From assembly GCA_030428405.1 (NCBI GenBank), contig JAUIEH010000033.1, positions 1 through 12,293 of the forward strand: a stretch of 12,293 nt of DNA, given 5' to 3'. Made by a program: the position numbers and the translations under genes. The notes below the pieces were generated by a model that worked only from the letters and a program-made list of their open reading frames with translations, made no database searches and had not been told where the DNA came from. Positions within the stretch are counted from its first letter, which is position 1, and each line of letters starts with the position of its first letter. Positions 1-7,065 of this stretch are shown here, one piece after another. The stretch is from Alphaproteobacteria bacterium. Lineage in GTDB: Bacteria > Pseudomonadota > Alphaproteobacteria > Caulobacterales > Maricaulaceae.

Positions 1-14
1 CGGGGCGGCGTATA

Positions 15-59
15 TGCGCGCCTCAATGCGTTGGCGGAACAGGCCGGCTGAGGCGCGCA
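15..59 (-). terminator. Inverted repeat after the PEP-mutase-like gene
   Basis: A perfect 11-bp inverted repeat, TGCGCGCCTCA at 15-25 and TGAGGCGCGCA at 49-59, with a 23-base spacer. It begins 15 bases past the stop codon at 74. No T-run follows on the minus strand, so this may be a Rho-assisted or bidirectional end, or only an mRNA 3' structure. The first 73 bases of the window hold nothing else that I can support. Confidence 0.4.
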
Positions 60-73
60 CCAAGCGCTGCGTC

Positions 74-856
74 TCAGCCGCTGGTCTGCCTGGCCCGAAG
101 CGCCGTTTCGGCGCGGCGGGTCAGCTCTTCCATGAGGCCAGAGAAAGGAAACGGGCCCAGGCTGATGCGCGCTGCGCCCGTGCGCGCCGTGGCGGCGATC
201 ATCTCGGGCTCGTCGCGCGCCATGACATTGACCGGCAACGGACAAGCTTCGCAAAAGCGCGCGATCAGATCGGGCGCGCCGAGCAAAGGAACGAATATGC
301 CGCTCGCGCCGGCTTCGACATATGCGCTCGCGCGTTCAAGCGCCTCGCTCATAAGGTCGGCGTGGCGGTCGGCATTCTTCTCCTGAAGGAAGACATCCGT
401 ACGCGCATTGATGAAGAACGCGACGCCCGCATCATCGGCGGCGGCGCGGATGGCGGCGATGCGCGCCGCCTGAGCATTGATGGCGTGACGCCCCTCGCCG
501 CCAATGACCTGATCTTCGAAATTGCAGCCAACAGCGCCGGTCTCGATCAGGCGCGCGACATTGGCGGCGGCCGCTTCCGGTTCAACGGCATAGGCGCCCT
601 CAAAGTCGATGGAGACGGGCAAGTCCACCGCCGCGCAGATCCGCTCGGCGTTGGCGAGCGCAAGCTCCAGCGGCAATCCCTCTGCGTCCTCATAGCCATG
701 CGCACGCGCGACCGAGGCGCTGCCTGTGGCGAGCGCCGTGACACCCGCCCGCGCCACGGCCTTCGCGGAGCCAGCGTCCCAGATATTGTAGAGCAGCAAA
801 GGGGCCTCGGCCCGATGCAAGTCAGCGAAGGCGATTGCTTTGTCGGCTTGGCCCAT
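74..856 (-). CDS. Isocitrate lyase/phosphoenolpyruvate mutase family protein
   Basis: A 260-residue protein of the ICL/PEP mutase superfamily, a TIM-barrel group of Mg-dependent enzymes that make or break C-C or C-P bonds in 2-oxo or carboxylic acids. Visible marks: an N-terminal YNIWDAGSA (residues 23-31), ATGSASVA (43-50), the acidic metal-site strand SIDFEGAY (82-89), NFEDQ (112-116), INARTDVF (149-156), GASGIFVPL (183-191) and a C-terminal SLGPFPFSG (232-240). The KKCGH catalytic loop of true isocitrate and methylisocitrate lyases is absent, so I do not assign either reaction. The length fits the short PEP-mutase-like subgroup. Start: the frame opens at a GTG at 919, but an ATG at 856 has GAGG eight bases upstream and begins at the conserved domain; the ATG at 862 is possible too. 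It follows folP by about 85 bases. Substrate unknown; superfamily call firm. Confidence 0.85.
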   Translation of the reverse strand: MGQADKAIAFADLHRAEAPLLLYNIWDAGSAKAVARAGVTALATGSASVARAHGYEDAEGLPLELALANAERICAAVDLPVSIDFEGAYAVEPEAAAANVARLIETGAVGCNFEDQVIGGEGRHAINAQAARIAAIRAAADDAGVAFFINARTDVFLQEKNADRHADLMSEALERASAYVEAGASGIFVPLLGAPDLIARFCEACPLPVNVMARDEPEMIAATARTGAARISLGPFPFSGLMEELTRRAETALRARQTSG

Positions 857-902
857 CGTCATGTCCTCATCCGCTTGTTCTGTTGCGCGCACATAATTAG
901 AC

Positions 903-950
903 GGCGCGGGCCGCGCCACCCGAAAATCGGCGCCCGCACCTTACGGCGCC
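903..950 (-). other. Foldable spacer between folP and the PEP-mutase-like gene
   Basis: Two short GC-rich inverted repeats lie around the folP stop. GGCGCC at 929-934 pairs with GGCGCC at 945-950 and is followed on the minus strand by GATTTTCGG, a weak terminator shape overlapping the folP stop. A second one, GGCGCG at 903-908 with CGCGCC at 912-917, has a 3-base loop. Both stems are six pairs in GC-rich DNA, so chance is a real alternative. Confidence 0.25.
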
Positions 951-1771
951 TTGATCGCCGCCCAGACGCGCAGCGCCTGCACCGTTTCGCGCACGTCATG
1001 CACCCGTACAGCCCGTACGCCGGCATTCGCGGCGTAAAGCGCCGCCGCCAGCGAGCCGCCAATCCGATCGCCGGCCTCCTTCCCCGCTTCATCAATGGCG
1101 TATACGAAGCGCTTGCGCGAAGCGCCAAAGACGACCGGCAGGCCCGTCTCCGATTCAATGCGCGGCAACGCGCGCATCAGCGCGAGATTATGCGCCAGGG
1201 TCTTGCCGAAGCCGATGCCCGGATCGGCGAACAGATCAGCACGCGCAATTCCCGCAGCAAGCGCGGCTTCTGCGCGCGCATTGAGGAAACCTATGACCTC
1301 AGCGACGACATCATCGTAATACGGATTTTCCTGCATGGTGCGGGGCTCGCCCGCCATATGCATCAGGATGACCGGCCCACACAGTTCCGCTGCAACCGCA
1401 AGCGCGCCGTCAGCACGCAAGGCGTTGACGTCATTCCAGATGTTTGCGCCTGCGGCGAAGCTCGCGCGCGCGACTTCCGGCTTCATCGTGTCGATGGAAA
1501 TCGCAGCATCGGTTCTCTGACGAACGCCTTCGATCACCGGCATGACGCGCGCCAGTTCCTCTTCGACCGAGACCGGCGCAGCGCCCGGCCGCGTGCTCTC
1601 CCCGCCAATGTCGAGAATGTCGGCGCCGTCTTCGAGCAGCTTCAGCGCATGCGCCACCGCCGCCACGCTGGTCAGCCGCCCGCCATCCGAAAAGCTGTCC
1701 GGCGTGACATTGACCACGCCCATGACGAGCGTGCGCGCGCTGTCGTTCAGGCTGAGACCGTACGTGTCCAT
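941..1771 (-). CDS. folP: Dihydropteroate synthase
   Basis: Joins p-aminobenzoate to 7,8-dihydropterin pyrophosphate to give 7,8-dihydropteroate, the committed step of folate synthesis and the target of sulfonamides; cytoplasmic TIM barrel. With numbering from this ATG, the frame shows the full DHPS signature set: NVTPDSFSDGG (21-31), DIGGESTRPG (54-63), DTMKPEVA (94-101), NDVNAL (113-118), MHMAGEPRTMQ (137-147), DPGIGFGKT (183-191), GASRKRF (216-222) and RVHDV (256-260). The length of 276 residues is normal. Start: the frame could also open at a TTG at 1807, adding 12 residues; neither start has a clear Shine-Dalgarno. The ATG gives the usual roughly 17-20 residues before the first strand motif. 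It sits downstream of ftsH, a common alphaproteobacterial neighbourhood, but a hairpin at 1862-1894 may separate the two transcripts. Confidence 0.96.
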   Translation of the reverse strand: MDTYGLSLNDSARTLVMGVVNVTPDSFSDGGRLTSVAAVAHALKLLEDGADILDIGGESTRPGAAPVSVEEELARVMPVIEGVRQRTDAAISIDTMKPEVARASFAAGANIWNDVNALRADGALAVAAELCGPVILMHMAGEPRTMQENPYYDDVVAEVIGFLNARAEAALAAGIARADLFADPGIGFGKTLAHNLALMRALPRIESETGLPVVFGASRKRFVYAIDEAGKEAGDRIGGSLAAALYAANAGVRAVRVHDVRETVQALRVWAAIKAP

Positions 1772-1861
1772 GGCGAGCGGGCTAACGCCGAAAACGCAGC
1801 GCGGCAAGGCGGCGGGTTGAATTTTCGAAGCCGGCGACGCGCGATGCGGCGCGAAAAGCGA

Positions 1862-1894
1862 CGGACGCGGCCCCGAGTTGCAAGGCCGCGTCCG
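1862..1894 (-). terminator. Hairpin terminator after ftsH
   Basis: A perfect 11-bp inverted repeat, CGGACGCGGCC at 1862-1872 and GGCCGCGTCCG at 1884-1894, with an 11-base loop, lies 32 bases past the ftsH stop. On the minus strand it is followed by TCGCTTTTCG, a short T-run set back from the stem. It is terminator-like though not perfect. If functional, folP needs its own promoter in 1772-1861, where I see no convincing one, or relies on readthrough. Confidence 0.55.
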
Positions 1895-1926
1895 CGATTG
1901 TCAGCAAGTGATCGGCAATTTGCGTG

Positions 1927-3861
1927 TCAGGCGCCCTGCGGCTTCGGACCGCTCCAGCCCGGAGCGGGACCGCCCGAGCGGCCGTCGTCTTCGTCCGTCA
2001 CCGGAACGGCGCCGCCGGTCTGCGGAGTCGTTTCTTCTTCCGGGTCCGGACGGTGCGGCGGCTTGCCGTCCAACAGGTCCTTGATCTCTTCGCCCGAAAG
2101 CGTTTCGTATTCCAACAGGCCCTGGGCCAACGTTTCGTGATCATTTGCACGCTCGGTCAGAATGCGGCGCGCGGTGTCGTTGGCGGCGTCGACCAGGCGG
2201 CGTATTTCCGCATCGATCTTTTGCGCCGTCGATTCAGAGACGTTCTGATTGCGCGCAACCGAATGGCCGAGAAAGACCTCTTCCTGGTTTTCGCCGTACT
2301 GGACCGCGCCCAGCTCTTCCGAAAAGCCCCAGCGCGTCACCATGGCGCGCGCGAGCTTGGTCGCTTGCGTGATGTCGGAAGCTGCGCCAGACGTGATCTT
2401 GTCCTTGCCGAAGGTCAGCTCCTCAGCCATGCGCCCGCCCATCAGGATCGCTAGGCGCGACACCATCTGGGTGAAGTTCATCGAATACTGATCGCGTTCG
2501 GGAAGCTGCATGACCATGCCGAGCGCACGTCCGCGCGGAATGATCGTGGCCTTGTGCACCGGGTCGGTCTCTTCGACATTGAGCGCGACAATGGCGTGGC
2601 CGGCTTCGTGATAAGCGGTCAGGCGCTTTTCTTCTTCGTTCATGACGGTCGAGCGGCGCTCGGGGCCCATCATCACCTTGTCCTTGGCGTCCTCGAACTC
2701 CGACATGGAGACGCGGCGGCGTCCGCGGCGCGCAGCCAGCAGGGCCGCCTCGTTCACCAGATTGGCGAGGTCGGCGCCGGAAAAGCCCGGCGTGCCGCGC
2801 GAAATCGTCTTCAGATTGACGTCGTCGCCCAGCGGCACCTTGCGGACATGGACCTTGAGGATTTTCTCGCGGCCGACAATGTCCGGGTTCGGAACGACGA
2901 CCTGACGGTCGAAACGGCCCGGACGCAACAGCGCGGGGTCGAGCACGTCGGGACGGTTGGTCGCCGCGATCAGGATGATGCCTTCATTGGCTTCAAAGCC
3001 GTCCATCTCGACGAGCAACTGGTTGAGCGTTTGTTCGCGCTCGTCATTGCCGCCGCCAAGGCCTGCGCCGCGATGGCGTCCGACTGCGTCGATCTCGTCG
3101 ATGAAGATGATGCAGGGCGCGTTCTTCTTGGCCTGCTCGAACATGTCGCGCACGCGGCTCGCGCCGACGCCGACGAACATCTCGACGAAATCAGAACCGG
3201 AAATCGTGAAGAACGGCACATTCGCTTCGCCCGCGACAGCGCGCGCGATCAGCGTCTTACCGGTGCCCGGCGGGCCGACCAGCAGAGCGCCTTTGGGAAT
3301 CTTGCCGCCCAGGCGCTGAAACTTGGAGGGGTCCTTCAGGAAGTCGACGATTTCCGTCAGCTCTTCCTTGGCCTCGTCCACGCCGGCGACGTCGTCAAAG
3401 GTCACCCGGCCCTGGCGCTCGGTCAGAAGCTTCGCCTTGGACTTGCCGAAGCCCATGGCGCCGCGTCCGCCGGACTGCATCTGGCGCATGAAAAAGATCC
3501 ACACGCCGATGAGCAGAAGCATCGGGAACCAGTTGATGAAAATCGCAAGCAGCGTCGGCGAGCCTTCATTGGCGTCGCGACCGCTGACATTGACGCCCGC
3601 CTCGCGCAGGGTCGGGATCAGGCTCGGGTCGTCGGCCGGGATGAAGGTGACCATTCGGTCGCCGCGCGTGGTTTCCGCAGTGATGCGATTGCCGACAATC
3701 TCGACATTGCGCACGTCGCCGGCGTCAACGGAGGCGAGAAACTCCGAATAGCTGCGTTCGGCCTGCCCGCCCGCGCCGTTTTGCGGGTTCTGGAACAAGT
3801 TGAATACGGCGATCAGGAGGAGAGCGACGAGCGCCCAGAGCGCGATGGTCCGAAAATTCAT
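1927..3861 (-). CDS. ftsH: ATP-dependent zinc metalloprotease FtsH
   Basis: Membrane-anchored AAA+ protease that extracts and degrades inner-membrane proteins and, in well-studied bacteria, short-lived regulators such as sigma-32 and LpxC. The 644-residue protein matches the usual length. Order: TM segment about 5-23; periplasmic domain about 25-102; second TM about 103-125; AAA+ module with Walker A GPPGTGKT (196-203), Walker B IIFIDEID (251-258) and the second region of homology around RPGRFDR (313-319); M41 peptidase with HEAGH (418-422) and third zinc ligand Asp496 in SGAASDITQAT. The tail after about 600 is Pro/Glu/Gly-rich and unlikely to be folded. Start: the frame stays open to a TTG at 4002, but the ATG at 3861 begins the membrane anchor and has GGAAAG eight bases upstream. 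It lies between tilS and folP with a 173-base leader that may carry a promoter. Confidence 0.98.
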   Translation of the reverse strand: MNFRTIALWALVALLLIAVFNLFQNPQNGAGGQAERSYSEFLASVDAGDVRNVEIVGNRITAETTRGDRMVTFIPADDPSLIPTLREAGVNVSGRDANEGSPTLLAIFINWFPMLLLIGVWIFFMRQMQSGGRGAMGFGKSKAKLLTERQGRVTFDDVAGVDEAKEELTEIVDFLKDPSKFQRLGGKIPKGALLVGPPGTGKTLIARAVAGEANVPFFTISGSDFVEMFVGVGASRVRDMFEQAKKNAPCIIFIDEIDAVGRHRGAGLGGGNDEREQTLNQLLVEMDGFEANEGIILIAATNRPDVLDPALLRPGRFDRQVVVPNPDIVGREKILKVHVRKVPLGDDVNLKTISRGTPGFSGADLANLVNEAALLAARRGRRRVSMSEFEDAKDKVMMGPERRSTVMNEEEKRLTAYHEAGHAIVALNVEETDPVHKATIIPRGRALGMVMQLPERDQYSMNFTQMVSRLAILMGGRMAEELTFGKDKITSGAASDITQATKLARAMVTRWGFSEELGAVQYGENQEEVFLGHSVARNQNVSESTAQKIDAEIRRLVDAANDTARRILTERANDHETLAQGLLEYETLSGEEIKDLLDGKPPHRPDPEEETTPQTGGAVPVTDEDDGRSGGPAPGWSGPKPQGA

Positions 3862-3913
3862 GCCGACGTCTTTCCAACTCTTGTTGTCTCGGCGCGCACG
3901 CCGTTGGGACGTA

Positions 3914-3942
3914 ATGTGGGTCGCAATGGCCTGCGCGCCAAG
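3914..3942 (-). promoter_or_regulatory. Possible heat-shock-type promoter for ftsH
   Basis: On the minus strand CTTGGC is followed 16 bases later by CCCACATT, loosely resembling alphaproteobacterial sigma-32 promoters (CTTG near -35, CCCAT-like near -10). The -10-like box ends 52 bases before the ftsH ATG, giving a plausible leader. The support outside the sequence is that ftsH is heat-induced in E. coli and Caulobacter. The match is imperfect and could be chance. Confidence 0.22.
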
Positions 3943-3969
3943 CGCGGGGCCTTGCGGAAACGCATCGAC

Positions 3970-4025
3970 GGCGTTCAGCGCGCGACGAATGCGCGCTTCC
4001 AAGCGAAAATCATGCCCTGAACGCC
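3970..4025 (-). other. Structured spacer after tilS
   Basis: GGCGTTCAG at 3970-3978 and CTGAACGCC at 4017-4025 form a perfect 9-bp inverted repeat just past the tilS stop (4035). The 38-base loop holds a smaller one (CGCTTGGAAGCG on the minus strand). No T-run follows. It could be a tilS 3' structure or part of the ftsH leader; its role is not evident. The rest of 3862-4034 shows no gene. Confidence 0.3.
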
Positions 4026-4034
4026 TTAACGTTT

Positions 4035-5387
4035 CTATTCAAAGACACGGTTAGCAGCGGTTTTCCACGACATCCAGAATGCGGGTCTTTCCGGAAAGAG
4101 CGCGCGCGCAGCGAGTTCGAGGCCCAGAAAGCGGGTTTCGACTTCGTGCGGCGCACCGTCCGCGTCGATGAAAACCGGCTCGGATGCATCGTCCGCGCTT
4201 CGGCCGGCGCGCGCCGCACGCGCCTCCACCACGCCGTCGCATGGCGCCGGGCCTATGAGATAGCGCCCGTCCCAGACCCCGCTCGCGCCCTCGCTCAACT
4301 GCAGGCGAACCGCCGGCGCGCCATCGGCCCGGCCCAGAACGGCGCCCAGGTCTCGGCGAATGCGAACGCCGCCATCGCGCAGCCGCTCAAACACGCAGCC
4401 GGCGCAGGAGGTCGCCTGCGCATCAGCCCGCATGAACAGCGCCTCAGCGGCGGTCACAGCGCCACGCCCGGCTCCCGGCTCGCCCGAAACGGCCTTGGCC
4501 GCTGCGGCGAGCACCGCGCGCGCTACGTTCTGGCTTGCCGTGTCGGTCTCGCTGAGACGCGCAGCGAGCGCGCGCGCACCTTCTCTCGACAGACTCAAGA
4601 CGCTGCCGCGCCAGGACATCTGCGCTTCAAAGAGCTCAGCCGCTTCATCGGCGACGGCGCGCTCGGACGCGCGCGCCGCAGCAATTGCGTCAAGGCGGGC
4701 GCACCTCGCTTCAACGCTCAGATGCGCCAGAGCATTGCGGACGCGCACGCGCTCAAACGTCTCGTTCTCATTAGCGGGATCGTCCGACCAGTCGACGCCG
4801 GCCGTCCGAAGCTCATCGCGCAACGCTGCGCGTGATGTCTCCAGGAGCGGACGCAAGAGCGCCACGCCGCGCCCTTCCGGCCAGACCGGCGCCGGCGCGA
4901 CCGCGCGCATGCCCGCCAGCGTCTGCGCGCGCGCGCCGGGACGCGCTGCGCGCATCTCAACAGTTTCGATCTGGTCATCGCTGGTATGGCCGAGCAGCAA
5001 TGCGCCGAATGGCGCGCGCGCGTGCAGAGCCTCACACATCAGGCGATAGCGCGCTGCGCGCGCGGACGCCTGAACGCCGCTGGCTGGCTTTTCGCCGCGC
5101 CAGGTCAAGATCTCGGCGGCGGCGCCTATGCTTTGCGCGAAGCCATGCGCGCGTTCCGCTACGGCGCGCGCGCCGGGCTGCAGGTCGTGATCGACGATAA
5201 AGACGCGCAGCGGCGCGCCCAGTTCGCGGGCGCGCGCAACAGCGCGGATGAGCAACGCGGTAGAATCGCCGCCGCCAGAGAAGGCGACGGCCAGCGCGCC
5301 GCCATTCTCAACGGTCCAGCGCGCGGCGCGCCAGGCTTCGGCGTCAGGGTCGAACCGCTCTCTCGCAATGGCGTCTAGCGCGGACAT
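4035..5387 (-). CDS. tilS: tRNA(Ile)-lysidine synthetase
   Basis: Uses ATP and lysine to convert C34 of the CAU-anticodon tRNA-Ile to lysidine, switching it from Met to Ile identity and AUA reading; essential in most bacteria. The 450-residue protein has the N-type ATP-pyrophosphatase P-loop SGGGDS (37-42), VDHDLQPG (65-72), the GHTSDDQIET motif (133-142; family form GHxxDDQxET), RPLLETSR (179-186) and the tRNA-binding signature WSDDPANENETF (200-211) with RVRN following. The C-terminal half is Ala/Arg-rich and poorly conserved, as usual in alphaproteobacteria. Its ATG lies inside the last codons of cpoB: the two genes overlap by 13 bases in different frames, so translation is probably coupled; no Shine-Dalgarno is obvious. 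The tilS-ftsH order after the tol-pal genes is recurrent in this class. Confidence 0.95.
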   Translation of the reverse strand: MSALDAIARERFDPDAEAWRAARWTVENGGALAVAFSGGGDSTALLIRAVARARELGAPLRVFIVDHDLQPGARAVAERAHGFAQSIGAAAEILTWRGEKPASGVQASARAARYRLMCEALHARAPFGALLLGHTSDDQIETVEMRAARPGARAQTLAGMRAVAPAPVWPEGRGVALLRPLLETSRAALRDELRTAGVDWSDDPANENETFERVRVRNALAHLSVEARCARLDAIAAARASERAVADEAAELFEAQMSWRGSVLSLSREGARALAARLSETDTASQNVARAVLAAAAKAVSGEPGAGRGAVTAAEALFMRADAQATSCAGCVFERLRDGGVRIRRDLGAVLGRADGAPAVRLQLSEGASGVWDGRYLIGPAPCDGVVEARAARAGRSADDASEPVFIDADGAPHEVETRFLGLELAARALFPERPAFWMSWKTAANRVFE

Positions 5388-6319
5388 CCCGCGGCCGAGC
5401 GCGCCCGGTCAGCCTTGCGGCGCAAGGCGGCGTCGGCGCGCGGATATTGCGCATCGAACGCATCGAGCGTGCCGCAGGCGTCCTCGCTCTGGCCCATCGC
5501 CGCGAGCGAAGCTGCAAGTCCGATCATGGCGTCGGCGGAGCGTTCGCCTTCCGGCGCCGCCGTCAGCGATTCGATATAGGCGTTGGCCGCGCGCGCATAA
5601 TCTCCACGCACGGAATAGGTCTCGCCTTCCCAGTAATAAGCCTCGCCGACCAGCGGGCTGTCGCTGAAGCGCGCGATGAACTGAGCGAAGGCTTCCTGCG
5701 CCTCATCAAAGCGGCCGTCGATCAAAAGGCCCTTTGCGACGTCAAGCGCGTCAGCCGGGTCAGCCGGCAGGATCACCGTGCGCGTGGCGCCGAAGCTTGC
5801 GCCGGCGGCTTCCTCAGGATTGCGCGGACCGGTGGCTGCGCCGCCATCGCGGCGCGCTTCTTCAATCGCGCGTTCGGCGGTGGAATCGATGTCGCCGGGA
5901 TTGTCGCTCCCAGCGCCAAGGCGCGTCGGGCCGTCATAAGGGTTCGAGCTGACCGCGCCGTCGGCATAGTTGCCGTAGGAGCCGCCGGCCTCGCCGCCCG
6001 AGCCGCTGTCGCTGAACGATTCGCCGCGGCGCAGGAAACCGACCTCCTCGCGCAATCGGCGGTTCTCATTTTCGAGTTCTTCTATTTGCCCGTTGAGCTC
6101 GAGCTGTCGGCGTTCGAGTTCGTCGAGCCGGGACTGGATCATCACCGCCGCCGGATCGCCGGTCAGCACGCGCTGCTCCAATTGCTGCAAGCGTGTCTCC
6201 GCAGCAGCCAGACGCGCGGCGAGTTCGCGGCGCGATTGGGCGTCAGCGGGCGAAGCGGCGAGCGCACTTAGCGCAAAGGCCGCAGCGAAAAAGGCCGTAA
6301 GGCGAAGCGATGTCATCAT
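5375..6319 (-). CDS. cpoB: Tol-Pal system protein CpoB (YbgF), periplasmic coiled-coil/TPR
   Basis: Periplasmic partner of the Tol machine; in E. coli it binds TolA and PBP1B and coordinates septal peptidoglycan synthesis with outer-membrane constriction. This 314-residue form starts with a signal peptide (hydrophobic 5-22, likely cleavage ADA/QS after 27), then a heptad-rich coiled coil (about 31-95) that trimerises in known members. A Gly/Ser/Asp-rich linker of low complexity follows (about 97-185), then C-terminal TPR-type helices (about 190-314) containing the GRFDEAQEAF and GEAYYWEGETY motifs of the YbgF family. Two Cys near the C-terminus (EDACG and AGCPR) could form a disulfide. Start: the frame opens at 6382, but that would translate through a terminator-like hairpin; ATG-ATG at 6319/6316 begins the signal peptide. 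No good ribosome site precedes it. It overlaps tilS by 13 bases. Confidence 0.93.
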   Translation of the reverse strand: MMTSLRLTAFFAAAFALSALAASPADAQSRRELAARLAAAETRLQQLEQRVLTGDPAAVMIQSRLDELERRQLELNGQIEELENENRRLREEVGFLRRGESFSDSGSGGEAGGSYGNYADGAVSSNPYDGPTRLGAGSDNPGDIDSTAERAIEEARRDGGAATGPRNPEEAAGASFGATRTVILPADPADALDVAKGLLIDGRFDEAQEAFAQFIARFSDSPLVGEAYYWEGETYSVRGDYARAANAYIESLTAAPEGERSADAMIGLAASLAAMGQSEDACGTLDAFDAQYPRADAALRRKADRARSAAGCPR

Positions 6320-6333
6320 GGCGCCAAATGAAA

Positions 6334-6370
6334 AGGCCGGCGCGGCGAAAGTGTGGCGCCGCGCCGGCCT
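6334..6370 (-). terminator. Rho-independent terminator-like hairpin between pal and cpoB
   Basis: A perfect 14-bp GC-rich inverted repeat (AGGCCGGCGCGGCG at 6334-6347 and its complement at 6357-6370) has a 9-base loop. On the minus strand it is followed by TTTTCATTT, the layout of an intrinsic terminator. It starts 25 bases past the pal stop codon (6396) and ends 14 bases before the cpoB ATG. It probably ends part of the tol-pal transcription and lowers, but need not abolish, cpoB and downstream expression. Confidence 0.75.
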
Positions 6371-6395
6371 GTCCGCAGTCAAAAGCAGACGGTCC

Positions 6396-6887
6396 TTAGC
6401 TGACCGCGCCGCTGACGATTTGCGTGTGTGCGTTGCGATTCAAGGCCCAGGCCTCTTCATTCGAACGCGGGTCGAGCGGACGCTCTTTGCCGTAGGAGAT
6501 CGTCGTGATCCGCGACGGGCTCACGCCGAGCGACACGAGATAATCGCGCGCGGCGTTGGCGCGACGCGCGCCCAGAGCGAGGTTGTATTCGCGTGTGCCG
6601 CGCTCGTCGCAATTGCCGGCGACCAGAACTTCGACGTCCGGATATTGCTGAAGCCAAGCGGCTTGACGCTCAAGAGCGGCGCGACCGTCGGAACGCAGCG
6701 CATACGAGTCCAGCTCAAAGAAGACTCGTTCGCCGGTTTGTTCGACGAAGTCTTGCTCCGAGCCCGGAATTGCGGTCGACGTAATGCCGCTACTGGCGTT
6801 CGGGTCGACGGCTCCTTGGTTCGCCGTCGATGCGCAGGCGGCGGCCGCCAGCCCCGCGGCGAACACCATGGCGAATTTGGTTTTCAT
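6396..6887 (-). CDS. pal: Peptidoglycan-associated lipoprotein Pal
   Basis: Outer-membrane lipoprotein that binds peptidoglycan and TolB and tethers the outer membrane to the wall during division. The 163-residue precursor has a lipoprotein signal (KTK n-region, hydrophobic 6-17) with the probable lipidated Cys18 in AAAAC; the -3 position is Ala rather than the common Leu. A short polar tether follows, then an OmpA-C-like domain (about 50-160) with VFFELDSY (55-62), GNCDERGTREYN (91-102) and LGARRANAARDYL (105-117), which carry the Asp and Arg residues that bind diaminopimelate in known structures. Start: ATG at 6887 with GAGGGA nine bases upstream; the upstream extension to 6977 has no leader character. 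It stands 178 bases after tolB, the widest gap in the operon, with a stem-loop in it, so separate control of pal is possible. Confidence 0.97.
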   Translation of the reverse strand: MKTKFAMVFAAGLAAAACASTANQGAVDPNASSGITSTAIPGSEQDFVEQTGERVFFELDSYALRSDGRAALERQAAWLQQYPDVEVLVAGNCDERGTREYNLALGARRANAARDYLVSLGVSPSRITTISYGKERPLDPRSNEEAWALNRNAHTQIVSGAVS

Positions 6888-7005
6888 GATCAGAAATCCC
6901 TCAAGCAGGCGCGTTTTGCGCCGACGAAGCACACCCCAACTTTTCCCCCCGCATGGATTGATGCCTTTGCGGATCAAGCGGTGCGCGAGGCGCGGAACCT
7001 ATAGC

Positions 7006-7038
7006 CGAGGCGGTCCGCCATCAAGCGGAACCGCCTCG
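7006..7038 (-). other. Stem-loop between tolB and pal
   Basis: CGAGGCGGTCCGC at 7006-7018 pairs with GCGGAACCGCCTCG at 7025-7038, a 13-bp stem with one bulged base and a 6-base loop, starting 28 bases past the tolB stop. On the minus strand the T-run precedes rather than follows the stem, so it is a poor intrinsic terminator. An mRNA-stabilising or processing element protecting the tolB 3' end is an alternative. The rest of the spacer (6888-7005) holds the pal leader and no convincing promoter. Confidence 0.5.
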
Positions 7039-7065
7039 CAGGCGTAAAAATTCATGGACGGGTCA

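Noticed and set aside
14..2140. A 708-codon open frame on the plus strand
   Set aside because: It runs antisense across the PEP-mutase-like gene, folP and the end of ftsH, all with clear family motifs. Its translation is Arg/Ala-rich with no recognisable domain, as expected of a mirror frame in GC-rich DNA.
2554..4020. A 488-codon open frame on the plus strand
   Set aside because: It lies opposite ftsH, whose protein is unmistakable. The antisense product has no motif and follows from codon bias.
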